Shown piece after piece: positions 56,131 to 64,000 of a stretch of 64,000 bases of DNA (positions within the stretch are counted from its first letter, which is position 1; every line of letters begins with the position of its first letter). Source of the stretch: Theristus sp. LFF4_11 (lineage: Eukaryota > Nematoda > Chromadorea > Monhysterida > Xyalidae); the NCBI GenBank assembly GCA_030248135.1, contig JASANC010003281.1:1-64000 (forward strand), written 5' to 3'. The translations under genes and the position numbers were made by a program. The notes beneath the pieces were generated by a model. It was not told where the DNA came from. It made no database searches and worked only from the letters and a program-made list of their open reading frames with translations.

Positions 56131-59100
56131 TTAAAGATGCTCGCGAGCGCTCGTCTTCGTCGTCACCGTATGCTGGTATCGCCCAGTACCGCCGCCGCGA
56201 CCCGTCGTGTCTGGCTCGAAGCCTTGCTGCTGCTTAACGAGCACCTTTTTGTCGAACATCTCCTGGAGAATGTTCAACAGTTGAACAGAAAATGCACCAG
56301 CAAAAAGCTTTTTTCTTGATATTTGTTTTATGTACAGTGGAACTCTAAATTATAGGGAATTAGCTGATTGGTTGCTTGGTGGTCACGTGATGCATGCTTT
56401 CTGTGCAGAACGACGGACTCCGACAGACGACGCTCCACAGCAATGCCTGCACCGAAAGCACGCATCACGTGACCACCGAACCAATCGGCTGATTCCCTAT
56501 AATTTTGAGCTCGACTGTATATCAGAAAAAGTTCACGGTTTTCACAACTTTTTACTACCATCGTTTGCCAAACTTTCCGATTTCAACTAAAATTGCCCAC
56601 CACTTACAGCTTCGCGTTCCGAAGCCGATCGACTGTCCTCGGTTGCAGTCTCGTCGCTATCGTGGTCCTCCTGCAACGAAAAATGTAACACCATGGCAAC
56701 CAGAAAAAATGGACAAGAAGATCATTCGTTGTGAATAAACGTTTACAGTCGTGAGACCAATTGTAACTTGCTGTGTACTATATCCATAAGCGGCATTCAT
56801 GAAGCAGTAAGTAGTGAGTGACGCGTAGTACCAGTGTTAAAACATAGCGCACGCGGTCACTAAATACCGCTTCATGAATGCCCGCTTTAAGCGTCCTCCA
56901 CGAATATCAAGCTGGTTCCCCTTTGGAACACACATCGTTAAAGGTCCGTTTACAGCTGACGTATGCAGACTGCACGTGTCGACGTGCGTCCGGTTTGAAC
57001 GGTAGTATGCAATAACATAAGACCTGACGTGACGTGCCGTGACGTGCCGTACATGCATACGTCTGTATGAACGGCAGTATGCAATAACACGGATCCTAAA
57101 GTGACGTGACATGCCGTCCCGTGCCGCACGCGCATACGTCAACTATAAACGAGCCTTAACATCGCTCACCCTCGTGGCCTGGTGGTAATGTGTTACTCTT
57201 GTCTGTGCGCTCGGGGGATCGAGCCCCGCCGAGGGATGTATAGGCACTTAATGACAGAAAAAAACTCGATGGGCGCCCTACTCAATGGCGTTCTGTAAGC
57301 GTCTCTGGTTTAGCCCTGGCTGAAAACATCGCCTAAAAATCCCAACAACAACCGACCGTATACTCGGACATGGCACGGTCCTGGTTGTAGCTGGCGTCGT
57401 CCCAGTGCGTGCCGGGACTCATCGTTTGCGTCATGCCGCCGACGCTGAATGCCGCCTCACTCTGGCCGCGTTCACGCTCCTAAGAAAACCGGTTTCGTTG
57501 TCAAAAATATTAAACAGTGCACAAGTTTCGTCATGCACTGCATGACACGCGATCTATACTGTATTTTTAATCTAAATCACTCTGATCTAATGTCAATTTT
57601 TTCAGCAAACGACCATTCATGTTGACGCGTATGTCTGAACGCCCGACTTGTGCTTACGTGAACGGGCATTATTAAGCAAAATCAGCTGATCAGTTAAAAT
57701 TCCAAAAAAAATTACTAGACGGTTCACTGACACAAACGAACAAGAAGGAAAAGCAAGCGAGATTATACACAGCATGCTAATAAGTTCATTGTATGTTGCA
57801 GTCTGCTGTTTATACCGTCTTTGTGCTGCTCGCTTCATTCATGCTGATTAAAGTCGCCTTCGTCGGCTTGAACACCACTTCCTCGCAGTCCCTATACGAC
57901 TCGTCTGTCGCCTGTATTATGTATCGTTTCGTGAAAATATAAACGAAAACCAAGCAAAGCAACTGAGCAAAGCAACACAAAATGGGGTCAGACGACAAAA
58001 TAGGGCAGTCGAACGAACATACTGTATGCAACATTTGATTGAGTATATCAATTGCGCCCAATCAACGGCCACAATTCAAGTACAGCCAATCAGCTAAATC
58101 GCATACAAAAGCGTTGTTCAACTGAAAGTCCGGCAAATCACGAACAAAATAGCGGGGTTAAAAGAAACAACAAAAAAATTACAGCGGATCACACACGTTT
58201 GGACAGTGATTTGGACTAAGGTTAGCGGATGACTGTACGGTTGGTTGACTAGATGACGCCATCGGCTGGCAAGACGAGGTTTCAGCAGACATTTGACCGG
58301 GACTGGTGCTGCATTCAGTTGCGCTGATGTCCTCTTCCAGCTATATTCAAATAGGAGACATAAAAAACTAACAACGATTTTGGAAGATAGAGCCATTGCG
58401 AACGGAATAGCGGGCAAACCAAGAAAAAAACAGAGTACCATGCAAAGTAGTTGGTTATCGGGGGTTAGATTGTTCGTTCATGCGATCGTTCAAACAAGCA
58501 AAGCAAGCAGAAAAATACGATAGTAAACACAGGACAACAAAGAACTGCACACTGCTACTGAGAGGCTCAGCTCGTTCAACAACAACGAATCGCTTAAAGT
58601 ACCGTAAAGTATTGCATATAAGGTCTCCTTATGTACATTTGAAAATCAAAAATTTCTGAAAAAAGTGGAATTTTGTGTGACAATCTTATATAAGTGGGAG
58701 GAGGTCTTATAAACCGAACATTAGGAAGTCCGGGCCTTATAAACGGGGTGGGATTTCGATCAAGTGAAATTTGAATTTTTTTTGGTTCCCCGCCGTGTGA
58801 CTCTCCACCCACTTTTGGGTGGGGGTCTTATAAGTGAGAGGAACCTTATATGCAAGACTTTACCTCAAGTATGCATAACTCCTAAAGTGTCTACAGGCGC
58901 GTTTAGCAATTAGTTTTTTGTGCGTACGCACGGACACGACACGTAAAAAATGGCCACGCGATTTAGAAATCGTGTCGTGTGAGCTATCTTAATGCATTAC
59001 GGACACGATTAGCTTGCGTACGGGATTTAGAACGACGTTTGTGCGTACGGACGAAAAACTAAATGGTGTTTCCGCCTTACTCATGGCTGCCTACTGATGG

Positions 59101-62100
59101 TGTCTTACACTTCTCTGGTATCATGCCGTGCACTGCAGAATAAAACTGACTGACTCAAGTACACCGATCAACTTCTGCCCACCCGATCATCCGCGCCTCT
59201 CACACCAAACGAAGATGCGCCCGGTTCCAACCAACCTTGCGGCTTTCCGTGTACGCACTGGAGCTCGCAGCGGTTGCCGCAGCGGCAGCGCCGGCCGTCG
59301 CCGTACTGCCACTGACGGCGTGCACATCAGCGGCCGTGTTGTGCACGATCTTGCGCGTGTCCGTGATCACGCGACGCTCGATCTCTTCGCGCACCGTGTA
59401 CTCGGAGCTCATCGACTCGCTGTCGTACGCGGCCTGCAGAGTTGTGACATGAATTTTTTGTTTACAGCGTCGTCTTTTTTGTTCACTGCGGGACAAATAA
59501 TGAACAATGAGCACATTCCCGTGCGACGATCTGGTTTACTGAGACGGACTGTATTGTGCGCAAACCGAAACGAGAGTCACCATGAATGTTTGCGGGATTC
59601 GCCCCCATCCCTCCCCGCTAGGCTTCGTGGTACACCACGATGCGTTTGTTGCTGCAGTGCTGCTTTACTGAGAGAAAACTGGTTCACTGTTGAGCCACCA
59701 AAGTGAAATGCGGTTGTTGACCGTACCTCATTCAAGTGCGCCCGCGGTATACGCATGCCATCCTCGAGGTATTCGCTCATCTGAGCCACACCGTCGCCCC
59801 GCAGTTTCGCACGTGGTATCGCCACCGGCGGGTAGTAGTCGGAGCCGCCTTTGCCCTGAAAAACCGCACCAATTTATATTTCATTTCATTTTTATTTTAT
59901 TTCACGAACCGCAGGAACTCAGATAAACTGCAAGAACAGCGTATCAAACGGAGACTTTTGAATTTTGAATTCACGAAAAAACATATGCGAATGTTTTTTG
60001 AATGCAAAATTCGGAAGATTCATCGGTTTTTTTTGCACGGAAGGAGGACAACTGAGAACGGCTCCAAGGAGAATCAGTCAACAAATCACTCTTCCAATTA
60101 ACAATCGCGAGTCGGATAAGAGCCCGAAAGCTGCAGAATCTGATTAGGGCTGGGTTTCCAGAGTCACGTGACTCTTATAGCCGTCCATACACCTCCATTA
60201 AACCACCAATGATTGGCTCGCTTCGGGTATAACGGGAACAACTACAACCGGTAAATAAAATGTAAAAGAAAACCACCACTCACAAACGCCGACGACATTC
60301 CCGAGAACGCCTCGCCGCTCTCGGAGCTCGTACTGTGCTCCAGCGTCGACCACGGCCCCGACTTGCGATACGTGAACAGTGGCTCCCGATACCAGAGACC
60401 CTTGCCGCGCACGCAGCGGCATTTCATACAGAAATAACAGAGACAACACAGCGTCAGCAGCAGGAACAGAATCGCCAGGATGATCACGAGGATCCAGCGG
60501 ACGTTTGCGCCGACGACCTGAGCGGGAAAACCTTATAGTATAGTGTGATTGTTGGAATCGGTCAGACGTCATTGGTGACTGAGATCACTTGAAAAACGGT
60601 CGATCGGCACAACCGGGGTTGTTTTTGAATAGTGCATACATTGAAACCGTCCCGTAAAAAGAGCACAGATTCTCTAACGTCGCTTTGTTGTAATGCATCA
60701 CCACACAACAGAGCTCTGGCGCATGTACGAAAGTGCGTCATGTGCAATGATTTAACTAGCCGCCTCAAAAGCGAATCACGCACATGTGTGGCAAGAAGAA
60801 CCATAGAAAATCATCCCGCCTCAAAAGCGAATCACGCGAAAGTGTAGCCGCAAAGAAACACCAAAAAAAGTCCACACCATCAGATGATCCTCCCCACACC
60901 GACCTCGCAATGCTCGCCGGAGTAGCCGTCGTAGCAGTGGCAGGTCACGTTGTTCGTGCGCGTGTCGTGCACGCAGTCGCCGTGTCCGTTGCAGAGCGCG
61001 CACACCCTCGCACCGCAGACGCGGCCCGGATTCGACGGATTACCGTCGATGTAGCCGGCCGGACAACGACACTCGTAGCCGTCGACCAAATCGGTGCAGA
61101 TCGACACGCCCGAGCAGTCCGTCAGGCCGAGCGAGCATTCGTCGACGTCGCGACGCAGCATGCAGCTGATCGGGTGGAAAGAATGACGGGGAATTTCGGT
61201 TTTTTAGCTGGTGATTGGTTGGTGATGGACAGAATGACGGTGAATTTTGTTTTTTTTTGGCTGGTGATTAATTCAGAATCGGCTGTGTGCTATTTCGTTT
61301 GGATTATGGCTCATTGCACGATCCACAAGAACAGGCATGGTAAACACGCAGCCTTTTTTTCGAAAATCAGGTCACCCATTGATGTCCATTTTCACGCATT
61401 TCAATTTGCAAATATAAGTGGTTTTGGAACAGGATTTTTTTCGAAAGCCACTACCAATCAACAAGCGAAACTGCTTTTCCGGCAGACAGAGTCGGCGCGT
61501 CTAGATTAAAAAAAGGCGTTTTATCAATAATGCCTATTTGAACTCCAACGCACCAGTCCCATTTAAACAAAGGACAATAATGTCCAGCTTCAACAAAAAA
61601 AAACACATAAGTGATGAGAAATCTTCAAAGCGACCAATGAAACCAACAAGGTGTCCTCGAATCCGAGCGACACGAGCTTCTGACTGCGTCGAATGTCCAT
61701 GAAGCCGTCGTTGCACTGGCAGATCGCCTGTTCAGCCAGGTTCTTGCACGTCGTGTTTTGGGGACAGTAGTGCACGTCGCTGCAGTAGTTTGGTGTGCAG
61801 ACGGTGCCGCGCCGTTGGCCCTCCGGTGTGGTGTCCTGGAATTGGTTTTCATATTTAAAAATTAAAAAAAAAGATTTTTGATTTTCGACGAGTTGTTGCT
61901 CGCACTAGAGTAATCCTAAATGTAATCCTAATCCTAAGCCAAGCTTAATCACCATTTGTTTACGGAAAGAAATCGGCTAAACGGAAAGTCTGGGTTGCCC
62001 TGAACGGCAAGCGCATGCTTTGCGGCACATGACGTCATTTCAGTGGGACACGTTTGCAAAAAACAGGTCATACACCAAACGACGACCGCACCTCATAGCC

Positions 62101-63981
62101 ACTCAGACAGCTGCACGAATACTCAAAGTCCTCGTCGATGCAGCGCGCAAACTCGTGACAGTCGTTCGTGTCGCGGCGTTCGCACTCGTTGAACCCGATC
62201 AACGACGTGCACCGACGGCCGGGCGTGAACGGATCATCGTCGCGGTACATCTCCGGACACTGGCATGTGTAGCTGTTCGGCCCGCGGACGATACAGATGC
62301 CGCGTTCGTAGCAGTCGTTATTGAAACACGGACTGCTCGGGTCGATTTGGTACGGATTAATGTAGAGATTGCTGGTGCCGATCTGGAAGTTGTTCGCCTC
62401 GCAGATGCGGATCAGCTCACGCCAGACGTCCAGGCGGTTGTGGATCTGTGAGGAGGTGACGTTTTTTTTGAAAGATTTGGTGGACCAGATTCATCCATCC
62501 ATCCATCCATTCAGTTTATTTCGCACAAAAGCAGGAAACTCCGATGAAAACTGTATGAACGGCATGTTGTACAGAGATGGCGTTGGTTGGTTGACCAGGA
62601 GGCGGAGTAACAAAACGTAGCGACTCTTAGTTGGATTACTTCGATGTAGATAACAGATGTCCTACTCCTCCATGTACAACAACTGTTAAGCGGTTGATTT
62701 ACCTTTCCGGGGACCATGTTGACGGTGAAATTGTACAGTAGACCTTTGTCCCAGGTACCATTCAAGCGACTCGGGTCTTGCACATAGTGCACCTCGGACG
62801 AGACAAACCAGTCCCTTAGAGAACCAGAGCCATACGCTTCCGCGATGCCCTGAAACGTTGATAGTGCATTTTTTATTACGAAATACCATCGTTTTTAATC
62901 GTGTCTCGTGTGTTAACCAAAGAATCCTAAAAAAACGGCTTGTTTAAATTTACCTGTGTGAACCTCGACACATATTCGCGGTGTAATTCGGACTGCGGGT
63001 TTCCATAATTCTGGTTGTATTCAATGTAATTAGCGCCGTCACGAATCACCCACAACACCAGCGGGAAACTCTCAACGTCTGAAAGTTGTTTTGAAAAGTG
63101 AGGTTTTAACAAGTTTTTTAACAACACTTCCAATTAATTCTTTTTTGACCATTCAAATAACTGAAAACACTCGGCATTACGATGGCGCAGCCAATCAGTT
63201 GAATGTAGATGTTTATATTTTCGACTAAAATCAAAGAAACAAAATCAAAATCAACAAAATACTGTTCACGGTTATTGGCATAAGCGAATAGTAGTTGGTG
63301 ACGAACCGAAAGCGTTGGTTTTCTTGGTTACTTTAGTGTGTCAGTGTAGTAAATTTGTGCGCGAAAAAAACGTGCATACGTGATTGTAATTGTGGTTAAG
63401 TTATTTTTGGTAAAAAGCAAAATCATCAAATAACTTTGGTCAAATAGCTTTTTTCCTGAAAATAAAAAAAATTGATCGATTAAATCTAAGTACTCTACAA
63501 GACATAAATAGCAACAAAGGGTGGGGTAACAACGTATTTAACACCTGTACAGGCAACCAAATTTTCTGAACATCTGCATAAACAGGACAATTGTTCTAAT
63601 TAGGGATGGGCGCGGGACAGCCTGTCGCGCAAAGTGCGGGCTAAAATGCGGGACCGAACAGTCCCGTTCCCGTCCCGCAGACCCTCTTGTCACGCACTGG
63701 CACGTCCCGAAAGAATTTTTTTGGCCATCCCGCCTCGCTCTGACTCGTTTCGCAACCGAAAAACCTGTTCCGCCACCATCCCTATAGTTCGGACACTGAA
63801 AAGTTGCCACATTGAAAACTCACTTCTGCACTGCGTTCCGGGGCCCGGCCGTTTCTGTCCGTGCACACAGCCGCAGACTTGATTGTGTATGCAAATCTCG
63901 CCGAGCGATTCGTCGCAAATGAATTGACCGCATTTCGGCCGCTCCGGTGGACACACGTCCGGTTGGTCGGGCGAGATGTAG
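56131..63981 (-). CDS. mua-3/mup-4: MUA-3/MUP-4-like SEA/EGF transmembrane protein (3' part)
   Basis: Minus-strand exons: 63824-63981, 62954-63078, 62703-62849, 62092-62445, 61648-61835, 60904-61165, 60284-60517, 59727-59855, 59236-59433, 58197-58340 (less sure), 57816-57911, 57357-57479, 56608-56670, 56131-56262 (TAA at 56133-56131). All phases agree: 783 residues in the window, open to the right. In order: a Cys-rich segment; a SEA-type domain (FPLVLWVIRDGANY to LLYNFTVNMVPG); several EGF-like repeats, two with calcium-binding DECS or NECER starts; a span LVIILAILFLLLTLCCLCYF; and a basic, Ser/Glu-rich tail of about 350 residues with YREPLFTYRKSG. In C. elegans, MUA-3 and MUP-4 sit in apical hemidesmosomes and tie epidermal intermediate filaments to the cuticle. 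Which of the two this is cannot be decided here. The exons from 60284-60517 to 56131-56262 are phase 0-0. Confidence 0.85.
56335..56517. mobile_element. CAGTCGAAC-type MITE, complete
   Basis: The left end CAGTGGAACTCTAAATTATAGGG and right end CCCTATAATTTTGAGCTCGACTG are flanked by TA (56333-56334, 56518-56519). Long arms contain TAGCTGATTGG and GGTCACGTGATGC and their inverted partners. The best-preserved copy, in the last intron of the MUA-3/MUP-4-like gene. Confidence 0.9.
56792..56882. mobile_element. GCATTCATGAA hairpin, copy 4
   Basis: GCGGCATTCATGAAGCAGTA pairs with TACCGCTTCATGAATGCC; the inner part has ACGCGTAGTACC and CACGCGGTCACTAAAT. Same family as 38716, 49128 and 50638. Confidence 0.82.
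56942..57155. mobile_element. TTAA-flanked MITE (piggyBac-like)
   Basis: Ends AGGTCCGTTTACAGCTGACG and CGTCAACTATAAACGAGCC are inverted relatives, flanked by TTAA on both sides (56938-56941, 57156-57159). TTAA duplication is the piggyBac signature. The interior is two imperfect units of about 85 bp, each with GAACGG(T/C)AGTATGCAATAACA. Confidence 0.8.
57171..57354 (+). mobile_element. tRNA-derived SINE with CAA tail
   Basis: CTCGTGGCCTGGTGGTAATG and GGGGATCGAGCCCCG in the head, body as at 52365, tail CCCAACAACAACC. The tail reaches the splice donor of the minus-strand exon 57357-57479. Confidence 0.87.
58612..58863. mobile_element. TA-type MITE, family 3, right end worn
   Basis: Second copy of 43684-43945: left end CCGTAAAGTATTGCATATAAGG preceded by TA, right end CCTTATATGCAAGACTTTAC followed by CTCAAG instead of GGTA. 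Intron of the MUA-3/MUP-4-like gene. Confidence 0.82.
61950..62075. mobile_element. TGACGTCA element, one-ended fragment
   Basis: Matches the right two-thirds of 53090-53325 (CCATTTGTTTAC, GGCTAAACGGAAAGTCTGGG, ATGACGTCATTTCAGTGGGACACG). The other end is missing. It stops 17 bp from the splice donor of exon 62092-62445. Confidence 0.7.
63079..63823. other. Intron of MUA-3/MUP-4-like gene, no other feature
   Basis: AT-rich intron between exons 63824-63981 and 62954-63078. Near 63610-63715 it has an imperfect inverted pair of CGGGAC-type sequence (GGGCGCGGGAC, CGTCCCG), possibly another short foldback element. Confidence 0.4.
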
Positions 63982-64000
63982 CTGAAATGGTGGAATGATT

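Noticed and set aside
60784..61509. Plus-strand frame of 241 codons
   Set aside because: It is antisense to the EGF exon 60904-61165, where cysteine spacing and splice phases clearly favour the minus strand.

Overview
This is a eukaryotic nuclear window, most probably from a nematode. It holds intron-rich genes with GT-AG introns and animal orthologues: TMEM220, ZC3H13/Flacc and the Golgi SNARE GOSR1. It also holds a Kunitz plus lustrin-type cysteine-rich secreted protein and a MUA-3/MUP-4-like SEA/EGF transmembrane protein, two architectures I know best from nematodes. A ZC3H13/Flacc subunit suggests a lineage that, unlike C. elegans, kept the mRNA m6A writer complex. That would fit an early-branching (dorylaimian-type) nematode, but this is inference. 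I computed no codon usage and searched no database.

Layout. 1-11.1 kb: two diverged copies of a block about 5 kb long, with exon-like modules of a small cysteine-containing (possibly secreted) protein family, cut up by miniature transposons and short tandem repeats. 11.1-12.3 kb: MITEs. 12.3-13.5 kb (-): TMEM220. 14.6-24.0 kb (+): ZC3H13/Flacc, 12 exons. 24.5-27.7 kb (+): GOSR1, 7 exons. 28.3-31.3 kb: a 3-kb imperfect palindrome. 31.6-40.3 kb (-): an unidentified multi-exon gene with a CAATCAACCAGTGCAC minisatellite in one intron. 41.75-54.6 kb (+): Kunitz/lustrin protein, at least 11 exons; a 6.8-kb intron carries Ty3/gypsy-type debris. 56.1-64.0 kb (-): 3' part of a MUA-3/MUP-4-like gene (SEA, EGF, one membrane span, cytoplasmic tail); its 5' part lies beyond the right edge.

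The non-coding fraction is dominated by short DNA transposons. At least four target-site types can be read directly: TA (three or more Tc1/mariner-like families, one with two intact empty sites inside the window), an 8-bp duplication (hAT-like), TTAA (piggyBac-like), and hairpins of unclear class. tRNA-derived SINEs with CAA tails sit close to splice sites. The genes do not form one pathway: two act in RNA modification and Golgi traffic, two in extracellular matrix or epidermal attachment. Exon coordinates come from reading frames and splice consensus; junctions I could not reconcile are stated.
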